A program made the translations under genes and the position numbers. From Dechloromonas hankyongensis (GTDB taxonomy: Bacteria > Pseudomonadota > Gammaproteobacteria > Burkholderiales > Rhodocyclaceae): a stretch of 64,000 nucleotides of DNA. Positions 52,528-61,465 of this stretch are shown here, in pieces. The stretch lies in assembly GCF_022012295.1 (NCBI RefSeq), contig NZ_JAKLTN010000004.1, positions 62,001 through 126,000 on the forward strand, given 5' to 3'. Below the pieces are notes generated by a model. It was given only the letters and a program-made list of their open reading frames with translations, made no database searches and was not told the DNA's origin. How positions within the stretch are numbered: position 1 is the first letter of the stretch; every line of letters begins with the position of its first letter.

Positions 52528-55500
52528 ATGCTCACTCCCTCCGTCGGCCTGCGCGGCCGCCTCGTCCTGATCCTGCTCGTCGCCTTCGTCGCGCTGTCCG
52601 GGTTGATCGTCTGGAATTCGCTGATTCAGCACGAGGAGTACCGACGGGCCGCCGGCGAGCGCCTGCTCAACGACGCCCGGCTGCTCGCCGCCCGGCAGCA
52701 GGCGGTCATCGCCCGCGGCGACGCCGTTCTCAACAACGCCATGCTGGTCACCGCCTTGCGCGACAAGTTGGCACCCGGCCGCTGCCCGCGGCTGTTCGCC
52801 GAGCATCTCAGCGCGGAGCCGGCCTTTTTCGGGCTGGGTGCGGCGGCCGCCGACGGCAGCGTGCTGTGTGCCACGCCGGGGGTCGGGAATGGCAGCAACC
52901 TGGCCGACCGTTCGTGGTTCCGGCAGGCCCTGGCCGCCCGGGCCATGGTCGTCTCCGATGTCCTCGATGCCGCGGGCCCGCCCCGCATCATGCTCGGCAA
53001 GGCCCTGCGCGACGATGCGGAAAACGTGCGCGGCGTCTTTTTCCTGGCCCTCGACCTGCGGCGCTTCGAGCAGGAACTGCTCAAATCCGACCTCCCCGCC
53101 GAGTCGCATGTCGCGGTGATCGACAGCCGCGGCACGGTGGCGGTCCGTTTTCCCGACCCCGAACCTCAAATCGACCGGCATCTGCTCAACCCCCCCTTGA
53201 TCCAGCGCATGGCGAGCGAAACCCATGAGGGAATCATCGCCACCACCGATCTTGACGGAGTTCCGGCGCTGGTCGCCCACACCCCTCTTTTGCAGGCGGG
53301 GCTTGGCGCACACTACCAGTTGGTGTTGAGCCTGCCGACGGAAGGTATCGAAGCGGAGGCCCGTCGCCATTTATTCACCAGCCTGGCTTGGGCCCTGGCC
53401 ATCCTAGCTGCCACTCTTGTCCTGATCTATCTGGTCAGCAACTACTACCTGATGCGACCGATCAAGGCGCTATCCCATGCTGCCCGACGCGTCGGCAGCG
53501 GCGATCTGGCCATCACCGCCGACCAGGCCGCACGCGACGACGAATTCGCCGAACTCTGGCGCTCGCTCGAGGAAATGGCCAACGCCCTGCGGGTAGGCAC
53601 CGTGTCGCGCGACCGTCTGCAGATCGAGATGAACAACCTCAAACAGGCTGAAAGACGACTGCAGCGCAGCGAGATGACGCTGAGCCAGGCAACGCACATC
53701 GCCCGGCTCGGGGTGTGGTCCACGGAACAGCCCGATTTCGATAATTTCGATAGAACTCCCGTGCAGTGGTCGGTCGAAATGTATCAGCTTCTGGGTTACC
53801 AGCCGGAAAAGCTTTCCCAGCCGACAGCCGGCGATTTCTTCGCACGTATCCACCCCGACGACCGCCAGGCTGCGCTCGACATGGCACTCGCTGCGCTGGC
53901 CGAAAAGCGTCCCTGGCAAATGGAATACCGCGTGCTTCTTGACGACGGCAGTGAACGGATGATGATGGAAGTCGGCGAAGCGTCTTTCGATCCATCCGGT
54001 CGACCTAACTCCATGCTCGGTGCCGTCATGGACATCACGCAACAGCGTCGGGCCGAGGAAAACGTGCGCGACAACACCGCCAAACTCCGTCTGGCGCTGG
54101 AGGGCGCCAGCGCCGGCAGCTACGAATGGAATGTCGAGACCGGTACCACGTCGTGGTCAGAAGAACTGTACACGCTGTGCGGCGTGGTAGCGGACATCGA
54201 CACCACCTCGTTCGCCACCTGGCGCAAGGTTATCCATCCTTATGATCTGGAACGAGTCGAGGCGATCATCGAAACGGCCGTCGCCCGGCAAACCGGCTTC
54301 GAAGTCGAGTGGCGCCTCAATTCGCCGGCCGGCGGCGAGCCGCACTGGGTCATGGAGCGGGCCCGTCCGGTCTGCGACAAGGACGGCCGGGTACTACGCT
54401 ACCTTGGCATCATCATCGACATCACCAAGCAAAAACAGGCGGAACTGGGCCTCAAGAGCTATCGCGAACACCTCGAGGAGATGGTGCTCGCGCGCACCGC
54501 CGAGCTGTCCAGCGCCGAGGCCGAGCAGCGCCGGCTGAACCGGGCGCTGCGCCTGCTCGGCGACTGCAACGTCGCGCTGATGCGCGCCACCAGCGAACAG
54601 CAGCTGCTCGACGACATCTGTACCCTGGTCGTCGACTCGGGCGGCTATCTGGCGGCCTGGTTCGGCGTGGCCGAGCAGGACCAGGCGAAGACCATCCGCC
54701 TGGTCGCCCACTCCGGGAACCGGGCCGACTATCCGGAACAACGCCTGTCGTGGACCGAGAATGCCGGGAACAATTGCGAACCGACCGGCCTCGCCATCCG
54801 CAGCGGCACTATCCAGGCCAACCAGAACTGCCAGCCCCTGCGCCCGTGGGCCGGCAACGCGGTCCAACCGCACTGCCAGTCGGTCGTCGCCCTCCCCATC
54901 CACAACCAGGACCGCATCCACGGCGCCCTGACGCTGTATGCCGCAGAAGCCGAAGCCTTCGGCCCCGAGGAACTGGGCCTGCTCGAGGAACTGGCCACCA
55001 ACGTCTCCTTCGGCCTGCAGGGCCTGCATGCGCGCAGCGAACTCGAACTCTACCGACAGAACCTGGAGCAACTGGTGGCCGAACGCACACGCGAGATCGG
55101 CCAGCTCAACATCGAGCTGGCCCACCGCGCCGAGGAAGCGGAATCGGCCAACCGCGCCAAGAGCGACTTCCTGGCCACCCTGAGCCACGAGATCCGCACC
55201 CCGCTCAATGCCGTGACCGGGCTCACCCGGCTGCTCGCCGATTTGCTCACCGACCGGCGCCAGCGCAATTACACCGACAAGATCCAGAATGCTGCGCAGG
55301 TACTGTGCACGCTGATCGACGACATTCTCGACTTTTCCAAGATCGAGGCCGGTTCGCTGCAGCTCGAGCAGGCGCCGTTCGCTCTCAACGCCATCCTCCA
55401 GGCTGCGGCGGCGGTGGTTTCGGGCGGCATTCGCGGCAAGGACATCGAAGCCTTCTTCGACATCGGGCCCGGCATTCCCGACACGCTGGTCGGCGACTCA

Positions 55501-57099
55501 CTGCGTCTGCAGCAGATCCTGCTCAATCTGTGCAGCAATGCCGTCAAATTCACCGAACGCGGCACCATCGTGATTTCGGTACGCCGGCTCGCCGGGCCGG
55601 CCGGCCAGGCCAACCTGCAGTTCGCCGTGCGCGACACCGGTATCGGCATTCCGCCGGAAAAGCTCGGTCACATATTCAAGGTATTCACCCAGGCCGACTC
55701 GTCGACCAGCCGCAAGTACGGCGGCACCGGCCTCGGCCTGGCGATCAGCGCCCGCCTGGTCGATGCCATGGGCGGCCGCCTGGGCGTCGATAGCGAACCG
55801 GACCAGGGCAGCGAATTCAGCTTCACCGTGACCCTCGACCTGCCAGCGACGCCTGCCGTGCCGGCAGAGGACAGCGTGCTGCCTTCCCTGCGCATCCTCA
55901 TCGTCGACGACCATCCACTGGCCCGCGACATCCTGCAGCGTACCTGCGCCGGCTTCGGCTGGCAGGCGACGGCACTCGATTCCGCTGCCGCCGGCCTGGC
56001 TGCGCTCGAGGCCTGCACCGCCGACGGTAACGGCTATGACCTGCTGCTGCTCGACTGGCACATGCCCGAAATCAACGGCATGGACATGCTCAAGCTGGCC
56101 CGTGAACGGCCGCAGATCGGCCTGCCGCTGGTCGTCCTGATGGTTCCCGCCAGCGAACTGGCCCAGGCCGTCGCGGCGGGCGATGACCTCTATCTCGACG
56201 GCATCGTCACCAAGCCGCTGACGCCGGCCGCCCTGTTCGATGCGGTCCGCCAGGCCTACCGCGGCGAACCGTTGCAGATGCCGCTCCTGCCCGGCGGCGA
56301 GGATAGACGACTGGCCGGCCTGCGTCTGCTGGTTGCCGAGGACAACGATCTCAACCAGGAGATGGTCGAGCAGATCCTGACCCGGGCCGGCGCCGAGGTC
56401 ACCCTCGCCGCCAACGGACAGATCGCCGTCGACCTGTTGCGCGCGCCCGATGCCCATTTCGACGCGGTGCTGATGGACATCCAGATGCCGGTCATGGACG
56501 GCTACGCGGCCACCAGCGCCATCCGCCACCTGCCGGGCCGCAGCGATTTGCCCATCATCGCGGTTACCGCCCACGCCCGTCCCGAGGATCACGAGAAATC
56601 CCGTCAGGCCGGCATGGCCGGGCATATCGTCAAGCCGGTCGATGTCGATGACCTGCTGACCGTGCTGAGCGCCATCCTACCGGTCTCCCGCGGCTCGAAT
56701 ACGTCGCTGATGCCGGAAAGCAAAGGGTTGCCCGGCCTCGACCTGGCCGCCGCCCGGCGAACCGCTCTCGGGCGCGATCCAGTCGCCTATGCCGGCCTGT
56801 TGCGCCAGTTCATAACCCACCACGGTGGCGATGCCGAACGGGCGCGCGAGCTGTTCGCGGCTGGCAACTCAGCCGAGGCCATCAGGTTGGTGCATGATCT
56901 GCGCGGCGTGGCCGGTTATCTCAAGGCAACGAATCTAGCCCGTCTCGCCGGCAGCGTCGAGACTTCGTTGCACGATGGCCTGCCCGGAACCGACGCCTTG
57001 TTCGAGGAACTCAGTCAAGCGATGGTAACGCTACGCAACGCCATCGACCGGTTCGAGTCCGGCTTGATCCACGACAGCGAGATTTCTCCTCAGCCTTGA
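52528..57099 (+). CDS. Large hybrid sensor kinase (Cache-HAMP-PAS-PAS-GAF-HisKA-HATPase-REC-REC-Hpt)
   Basis: A 1523-residue membrane kinase. Helix one (about 12-30), periplasmic Cache-type sensor (35-285; LADRSWFRQAL, RGVFFLALDLRRFEQEL), helix two, HAMP (MRPIKALSHAARRVGSGDLA), two PAS domains, GAF (about 690-830), HisKA with phospho-His in FLATLSHEIRTPLNAVTGL, HATPase (NLCSNAVKFTE, DTGIGIP, GGTGLGLAISARL), receiver one (Asp in LLLLDWHMPE), receiver two (Asp in VLMDIQMPVMDG, Lys in HIVKPVD) and an Hpt domain (His in VHDLRGVAGYLKA). It is a complete multistep phosphorelay. The ATG at 52528 is preferred to a TTG 21 bases upstream. It lies divergent from the c-di-GMP gene. Confidence 0.9.
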   Translation: MLTPSVGLRGRLVLILLVAFVALSGLIVWNSLIQHEEYRRAAGERLLNDARLLAARQQAVIARGDAVLNNAMLVTALRDKLAPGRCPRLFAEHLSAEPAFFGLGAAAADGSVLCATPGVGNGSNLADRSWFRQALAARAMVVSDVLDAAGPPRIMLGKALRDDAENVRGVFFLALDLRRFEQELLKSDLPAESHVAVIDSRGTVAVRFPDPEPQIDRHLLNPPLIQRMASETHEGIIATTDLDGVPALVAHTPLLQAGLGAHYQLVLSLPTEGIEAEARRHLFTSLAWALAILAATLVLIYLVSNYYLMRPIKALSHAARRVGSGDLAITADQAARDDEFAELWRSLEEMANALRVGTVSRDRLQIEMNNLKQAERRLQRSEMTLSQATHIARLGVWSTEQPDFDNFDRTPVQWSVEMYQLLGYQPEKLSQPTAGDFFARIHPDDRQAALDMALAALAEKRPWQMEYRVLLDDGSERMMMEVGEASFDPSGRPNSMLGAVMDITQQRRAEENVRDNTAKLRLALEGASAGSYEWNVETGTTSWSEELYTLCGVVADIDTTSFATWRKVIHPYDLERVEAIIETAVARQTGFEVEWRLNSPAGGEPHWVMERARPVCDKDGRVLRYLGIIIDITKQKQAELGLKSYREHLEEMVLARTAELSSAEAEQRRLNRALRLLGDCNVALMRATSEQQLLDDICTLVVDSGGYLAAWFGVAEQDQAKTIRLVAHSGNRADYPEQRLSWTENAGNNCEPTGLAIRSGTIQANQNCQPLRPWAGNAVQPHCQSVVALPIHNQDRIHGALTLYAAEAEAFGPEELGLLEELATNVSFGLQGLHARSELELYRQNLEQLVAERTREIGQLNIELAHRAEEAESANRAKSDFLATLSHEIRTPLNAVTGLTRLLADLLTDRRQRNYTDKIQNAAQVLCTLIDDILDFSKIEAGSLQLEQAPFALNAILQAAAAVVSGGIRGKDIEAFFDIGPGIPDTLVGDSLRLQQILLNLCSNAVKFTERGTIVISVRRLAGPAGQANLQFAVRDTGIGIPPEKLGHIFKVFTQADSSTSRKYGGTGLGLAISARLVDAMGGRLGVDSEPDQGSEFSFTVTLDLPATPAVPAEDSVLPSLRILIVDDHPLARDILQRTCAGFGWQATALDSAAAGLAALEACTADGNGYDLLLLDWHMPEINGMDMLKLARERPQIGLPLVVLMVPASELAQAVAAGDDLYLDGIVTKPLTPAALFDAVRQAYRGEPLQMPLLPGGEDRRLAGLRLLVAEDNDLNQEMVEQILTRAGAEVTLAANGQIAVDLLRAPDAHFDAVLMDIQMPVMDGYAATSAIRHLPGRSDLPIIAVTAHARPEDHEKSRQAGMAGHIVKPVDVDDLLTVLSAILPVSRGSNTSLMPESKGLPGLDLAAARRTALGRDPVAYAGLLRQFITHHGGDAERARELFAAGNSAEAIRLVHDLRGVAGYLKATNLARLAGSVETSLHDGLPGTDALFEELSQAMVTLRNAIDRFESGLIHDSEISPQP

Positions 57100-57197
57100 G
57101 CGCAGAGGCGTGATGCCGGTCTGACCGGCCACGGGCTGACTTGTTTTCTACTGGGTGAACGTTCTGCACCGCATGTGTGGAGGATCGGTTTTGACTT

Positions 57198-57220
57198 TCC
57201 CCTTAATTCATAAAAGGGGA
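57198..57220 (+). terminator. Hairpin after the hybrid kinase
   Basis: TCCCCTT and AAGGGGA pair around a 9-base AT-rich loop, about 100 bases after the kinase stop and before the origin repeats. No long T-run follows, so its strength is uncertain. Confidence 0.45.
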
Positions 57221-57257
57221 TCGTCTCCTGGCAAAGCCGGTGGCGTAACGCGCAGCG

Positions 57258-57737
57258 TTATCCACGGGCGTAGCCAGGTGGACTACAGGTAAACCATATA
57301 GGTAAACATTTATAACTATAGGGGGCTGCCGCGGCCATCCATCGAAACCGTTGCAGCACAATGGAATCCAGAAGAATTTGGCGCCCGTTTTCAGGAGTGC
57401 TTCAGCGCACGGGAGCAAGAGCAGATCAGCGTGGATAACCGGGGTTGAAATCCTAACATATTGAAAATGAACGACAATCCGTTCAGGAGTAGATCGGCGT
57501 GGATAACCCGGCTTATCCACAGGCCTTATCCACATCATCGGCTGCCACAGGAGTTCTTCAGCGTACGGTTCGCGCCGCGATGAGGTTCAGGAGTTCTTCA
57601 GCGCATCGCTGCCTGCGCAGGGACGGATCCGCCCGAATCCACTGCCGAAAACCGTTGCCCACTGCTACCGTACCCATATTTATATGGGTATTTCTGTATA
57701 GTGAGCACTTACATTTATTTCAGGAGTTCTTCAGCGC
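57258..57737. other. Probable replication origin with DnaA boxes and 18-base iterons
   Basis: Five DnaA-type boxes: TTATCCACA at 57513-57521 and 57526-57534 (perfect), TTATCCACG at 57258-57266 and, on the minus strand, at 57430-57438 and 57498-57506. The 17-18-base word (T)CAGGAGTTCTTCAGCGC occurs at 57391-57408 (one change), 57548-57564, 57587-57604 and 57720-57737, with degenerate relatives near 57415 and 57482. A perfect 20-base palindrome TACCCATATT/TATATGGGTA lies at 57671-57690, and AT-rich DNA at 57285-57320. This lies just downstream of repA (minus strand) and is the expected origin of a RepA-type plasmid. Confidence 0.82.
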
Positions 57738-57770
57738 GCCCATTCGCAGACGCCTGTGGGGACCGGCCGG

Positions 57771-59042
57771 TCAGAACAGCGGGGACTGGCGGTCGGTCTT
57801 GTTGTCGTTGCTGGCAATGGCGGTGACGTGCGTCGGCGACGGCATGAGGATCAGGCCCGAATCGTTGTAGGTCAGGCGGGCTTCCGGGTACACCGTATGG
57901 ACCAGCTTGAGGGCGCGCAGGAAGTTCTTCTTGAAGTCCAGCACCGACTGCTTGATCGCCGTCGGCGACGGATTGGCCATGCTGCCGTAGCCGCTGCCGA
58001 ACTGCAGCATCAGCGCTTCCCAGGTGATCGGACGGGTGTTCGACTGCACGTAACTCATCCGGTAGGTCAGCCAGGTGTAGAGGTCCATGGCCAGCGGCGA
58101 ACCGCGCAGCGCCTTGAAGGCGCGCAGGTCGATGGGGACCGGGTTGGCGATGCATTCCTGGAAGAAGTTGTTGGTCAGCTTCACCTTCGAGCGCCAGGTC
58201 CCGGCTTCATGGCCTTTCTGCGGCGTCCACAGCGCGTTTTCCTCGCTCTCGTCGACTTCGAGTTCGTCGGCGATCAGGACGTTCTTCATGACGAAGCCGC
58301 GCTTTTCCTGGGTGCCGGAATACTGGGCCGTGATCAGTGAGCCGAACAGGCGCCGCATCTGCTCCGAAACCCGGGTTGCCGTTCCGCGCTTGCCGCCGCC
58401 GGTGCTGCGCAGGTCGAGCACGTCGCGCAGGAAGACGCTCAGCGAGTCGCCCAGTTCGATCACCGGCGACTGCTTGCGCACCGCCTCTGTCGTCACCCAG
58501 CTCATCAGCAGGCGGGGATAGATGCCGAAGGGGATGCCGCCATCGTAGCCGGCGACGATGCGCAGCTTGAAATCGCCGTTCTGGCGCGTGAAGGATTCCT
58601 TGGGCGTGCCGTCCGGGTTCTTCTGGTCCTTGTACGGCATGGTCGCGATGACCAGGGCGCGGGCCATGAAGCCGAGCGCGCCGGCTTTCTTGGCGTCCTC
58701 GGTTTCGATGGCGAGGTGGGTTTCGATGACCTCGCGTATCCACGACGGGACCGGCTTGCTGCTGCGGAAGTCGTAGGTCTCCGGAGAGGTCGATTTCTTG
58801 CGGGAAACGCGCGGTTTCTTCGCTTCTTCTGCCTGCGGTACGTCTCCCGTCGGGTGTGCTTCGGCAGTGTCGGCTGCGGGCGTTACCGGCGGCTCGGCAT
58901 CCTTCAGGGTGGGGACGGCCGGAGCCGTCTTCGCGGCCGCAGCGCCTTTCGTCTTCTCGGCGACCTGGGCGGCAATAGCCGGATCGAGACCATTCTTGAT
59001 CAGATAGTCTCGATAACTTTCCACAGTGTAATGCTCGTCCAT
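57771..59042 (-). CDS. repA: Plasmid replication initiator RepA (pVS1-type, RepA_C family)
   Basis: A 423-residue initiator. The first 110 residues are acidic, Ala/Pro/Lys-rich and disordered. The rest matches the plasmid RepA_C family known from pVS1: IPFGIYPRLLMSWVTTEAVR, LGDSLSVFLRDVLDLRSTGG, VSEQMRRLFGSLITAQYS, LRAFKALRGSPLAMDLYTWL and FKKNFLRALKLVHTVYPEARL. It would bind the repeats on both sides of the gene: 57.4-57.7 kb downstream and 59056-59073 upstream. It is divergent from parAB. It is unrelated to the initiator at 26.7 kb, so the window has two replication systems. Confidence 0.88.
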   Translation of the reverse strand: MDEHYTVESYRDYLIKNGLDPAIAAQVAEKTKGAAAAKTAPAVPTLKDAEPPVTPAADTAEAHPTGDVPQAEEAKKPRVSRKKSTSPETYDFRSSKPVPSWIREVIETHLAIETEDAKKAGALGFMARALVIATMPYKDQKNPDGTPKESFTRQNGDFKLRIVAGYDGGIPFGIYPRLLMSWVTTEAVRKQSPVIELGDSLSVFLRDVLDLRSTGGGKRGTATRVSEQMRRLFGSLITAQYSGTQEKRGFVMKNVLIADELEVDESEENALWTPQKGHEAGTWRSKVKLTNNFFQECIANPVPIDLRAFKALRGSPLAMDLYTWLTYRMSYVQSNTRPITWEALMLQFGSGYGSMANPSPTAIKQSVLDFKKNFLRALKLVHTVYPEARLTYNDSGLILMPSPTHVTAIASNDNKTDRQSPLF

Positions 59043-59055
59043 TTCGCTCTCGGTT

Positions 59056-59073
59056 TCAGGAGTTCTTCAGCGC
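59056..59073. repeat. Iteron copy in the repA leader
   Basis: TCAGGAGTTCTTCAGCGC lies 14-31 bases upstream of the repA start codon. It is identical to the origin copies at 57587 and 57720. A copy in the leader suggests that RepA represses its own gene by binding there, as many iteron plasmids do (inference). Confidence 0.75.
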
Positions 59074-59126
59074 ATGGTGGGGGAGAATAGCACCATAAAA
59101 ATCACGATGCAAGGAAAAAACACAGA

Positions 59127-59179
59127 TGCATCGATAAATCCTTGCATCGATAAATTGCGACGAGTATAGTTCGAACTAT
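59127..59179 (+). promoter_or_regulatory. parAB promoter and operators
   Basis: TTGCAT (59142-59147) and TATAGT (59165-59170) are 17 bases apart, a good sigma-70 promoter. Two direct repeats TGCATCGATAAAT (59127-59139 and 59143-59155) overlap and precede the -35, and a perfect 14-base palindrome ATAGTTCGAACTAT (59166-59179) overlaps the -10. ParA proteins with an N-terminal helix-turn-helix repress their own promoter, so these are the likely operators. parA starts 20 bases downstream with an AGGAGT ribosome site. Confidence 0.7.
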
Positions 59180-59198
59180 TGGAATTCTAGGAGTAACC

Positions 59199-60275
59199 AT
59201 GAGTCGCAAGCTAAAAGTGCAGGCAGTCGCGCATTTGCTGGAAACAACGGTGGATTCTGTACGTCGTCACATCGAGGAATCAGGTATCGAGGTCGAACGC
59301 CAGGAAAATGGCCCGCGCACCCGCCAGTTCTCGCTGGACAACGTGTTCGACCTGGCAGCCTGGCGCCAGGCGCATCGCCAGAAGACCAAGATCAGGAAGA
59401 AGGTGATTGCCACGATCTACGCGCCCAAGGGCGGGGTCGGCAAGACCACCATCGCGGCCAATCTCTCCTGCCTGTTCCCGCTCATGGGGATCAAGACCCT
59501 GGTCATCGACCTCGATTTCCAGGCCAACCTGACGCTGGCTTTCGGCTACGACTCCGAACTCACCCTCGAGGAAGCGGCCGAACTGAACCTGCCCGAGGAA
59601 AAGGTCGTCGAAAATCACTTCGGCAACCTGATCCCGGGCTGGCCGTATGGCCGCTCCGCTCTGCAGGACGTGATCAAGAAACCGTTCGGCGAGCATGGCC
59701 CGCACATCATTCCGGCCGACCTGACGCTCGACCGGCTCGACACCATCCTGACCTACGATGCGCTCGAAGGAAAGAAGAGCGATCTCAAGATCGCGGCCCT
59801 GGTTCAGGAAGGCCTGTCCGGAAGGAATCCCGATTTCGACCTGACCGGCTACGATCTGATCCTGTTCGACGCCGCCCCGGCCAAGAACCGCATGACGCGT
59901 GGCGCCCTGCTGGCCAGCGACTTCGTGATCTCGCCGGTGTCGATGGAAAAGTTCTCGACCAAGGCGATTTCCTATCTGTCTTCGGTGCTCAACGACATGC
60001 GCGACGACGTCGGCCGCTCGCCCGAGTTGCTGGTGGTCGGCAATTTCCATACGCCGAATCGTTTGCGCGTCATTAACCAGATGTCGGTGCTGTCGAAGGA
60101 ATATCCGGGCGCCCTGCTGGATAACGTGATCCGCCGTTCGGAGGAATTCCCCAAGACCCTGTCCGAGGAAGAAGACCTGCCGCCGCTGTGCCTGGCCAAG
60201 CCGACCAGCGATGCCAGCGACGAACTGCGTTCCGTGGCGAAGGCCCTGCTGACCAAGATGGGAGTGATTGAGTGA
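59199..60275 (+). CDS. parA: Partition ATPase ParA (type Ia)
   Basis: A 358-residue ATPase that positions plasmid copies before division. The N-terminal 60 residues contain a helix-turn-helix-like region (VQAVAHLLETTVDSVRRHIE), placing it among autoregulatory type Ia ParA proteins. The deviant Walker A is KGGVGKTT at 77-84, followed by LVIDLDFQANLT (A' motif) and YDLILFDAAPA (Walker B). AGGAGTAACC lies directly before the ATG. The stop overlaps the parB start by 4 bases. It is divergent from repA, a common layout on RepA-type plasmids. Confidence 0.92.
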   Translation: MSRKLKVQAVAHLLETTVDSVRRHIEESGIEVERQENGPRTRQFSLDNVFDLAAWRQAHRQKTKIRKKVIATIYAPKGGVGKTTIAANLSCLFPLMGIKTLVIDLDFQANLTLAFGYDSELTLEEAAELNLPEEKVVENHFGNLIPGWPYGRSALQDVIKKPFGEHGPHIIPADLTLDRLDTILTYDALEGKKSDLKIAALVQEGLSGRNPDFDLTGYDLILFDAAPAKNRMTRGALLASDFVISPVSMEKFSTKAISYLSSVLNDMRDDVGRSPELLVVGNFHTPNRLRVINQMSVLSKEYPGALLDNVIRRSEEFPKTLSEEEDLPPLCLAKPTSDASDELRSVAKALLTKMGVIE

Positions 60276-61294
60276 TGGCGAAGGCAAAAAAAGGCGGCAG
60301 CGAAGAGGATTTCATGGCTTTGGCCCGCGCCCAGCGTGAGTCGGCAAAACCGGCGCCCAGCGCCGGCATGGTCATGACGCATCCGCCGGCCGGCCCTTCC
60401 AAGAGCATCGATGAGGTGCTGGCCGAAAACGCTGGTGCGACCAGCGACGCCGTCGTCGAAACGGCTCCGGTCCAGGTGCCGCAGTTTCTGCTCAAGGAAG
60501 CCCAGCGCAAGGATTTAGACTCTAAATTCCTGCCGGTCTCCGAAATTCGCCACTCGGCCTATCAGGTCAGATCGGTGGCCGACCCGGAATACATCGAGCA
60601 GCTGATGGAAAGCATCCAGCAATCCGGCGTCATCAGCGCGATTGTCGTTCGCCCGGTTAACAGCGGCTACGAGATCATTGCCGGACACCATCGCTTCGAA
60701 GCCTGCCGCCGCCTAGGACACGCGACCGTGCCAGTGGAAATCAAGGCCATGACCGACGCCGAAGCGGCCATGGCGCTGACTTCCGACAACTTCGTGCGCA
60801 AGGAACTGGGTGCCTACGAACGCTACAAGCACGCCAAGATGCTCGCCGACAAGGGCTTCTGCAAAACCGGTCGCGAAATTGCCGTCGTGCTGGGGGTCTC
60901 TCCGGCCCAGGTTTCGCAGATGAAGGCGTTCGACTCGTTCCCGGCGGGTGCGAAGGCCATTCTCGAAGCTAATCCGAATCTGCTCGGTTACGATGCGGCA
61001 CGCAAGCTCGAAGATGTCGCGACAGCCGAACCGGATCTGTTCACCGAGGCGCTGATGCAACTGGTTGCCGGCAAGCTCCAGCAGAACCGTATCGAGTCCT
61101 GGATCGACGCCAAGCTGAAATCCGGATCGCTGCGCATGCGGCGCAGCCATTTCGTGAAGATCACCCGCCCGGGCCTGACCGCACCGATCAAACTGACCTA
61201 CACGGATCGTGAGGCAAAGATCCAGGCCGAGGGGCTGAATATCGAGAAGCTGCAAAAGCTCATCGAAGCCAATCTGGACGATCTGCTGGTCTGA
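60272..61294 (+). CDS. parB: Partition protein ParB
   Basis: A 340-residue centromere-binding protein. The ParB/nuclease-like domain has SEIRHSAYQVRSVADPEYIE, QQSGVISAIVVRPV and GYEIIAGHHRFEACRRLG (residues about 88-150), where GHHRFEA stands for the CTP-binding GERRxxA box. A helix-turn-helix follows at about 195-225 (TGREIAVVLGVSPAQVSQMK), then a C-terminal dimerisation region. It overlaps parA by 4 bases. One of two candidate parS sites lies inside its coding sequence, at codons for KDLDSKF, where rare TTA and TCT codons occur. Confidence 0.9.
   Translation: MMAKAKKGGSEEDFMALARAQRESAKPAPSAGMVMTHPPAGPSKSIDEVLAENAGATSDAVVETAPVQVPQFLLKEAQRKDLDSKFLPVSEIRHSAYQVRSVADPEYIEQLMESIQQSGVISAIVVRPVNSGYEIIAGHHRFEACRRLGHATVPVEIKAMTDAEAAMALTSDNFVRKELGAYERYKHAKMLADKGFCKTGREIAVVLGVSPAQVSQMKAFDSFPAGAKAILEANPNLLGYDAARKLEDVATAEPDLFTEALMQLVAGKLQQNRIESWIDAKLKSGSLRMRRSHFVKITRPGLTAPIKLTYTDREAKIQAEGLNIEKLQKLIEANLDDLLV
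60513..60527. other. Candidate parS site inside parB
   Basis: ATTTAGACTCTAAAT is a perfect 7+1+7 palindrome. The same 15-mer on the other strand occurs at 61296-61310, straight after parB. It falls in a linker between the N-terminus and the ParB domain and imposes AT-rich codons unlike the surrounding gene. ParB proteins often bind such palindromes beside or inside the par operon. Confidence 0.7.
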
Positions 61295-61295
61295 T

Positions 61296-61310
61296 ATTTA
61301 GAGTCTAAAT
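61296..61310. other. Candidate parS site after parB
   Basis: ATTTAGAGTCTAAAT, the reverse complement of the copy inside parB, begins one base after the parB stop. Both copies are followed by (T)CCTGCC. The pair is the best centromere candidate in the window. Confidence 0.72.
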
Positions 61311-61323
61311 CCTGCCTTGCCCG

Positions 61324-61349
61324 AAAGCGCCCCTTCACTGGGGCGTTTT
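61324..61349 (+). terminator. Rho-independent terminator of parAB
   Basis: AAAGCGCCCC and GGGGCGTTTT form a 10-base stem (one G-T pair) with a 6-base loop, ending in four T residues. It lies 30 bases after parB and is A-rich on the other side, so it may also end the convergent recombinase transcript. Confidence 0.75.
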
Positions 61350-61465
61350 CCATTGAGCGACGGCCTGGTGTGCTGTTTGCCCGTTCCGCGCCGGCCGGAC
61401 GTCTTTATCCGAAAACAATCGGCTCGCGGCAAGCGTGTCGTCCGCCGACTCTTCAGATGCCGCTT

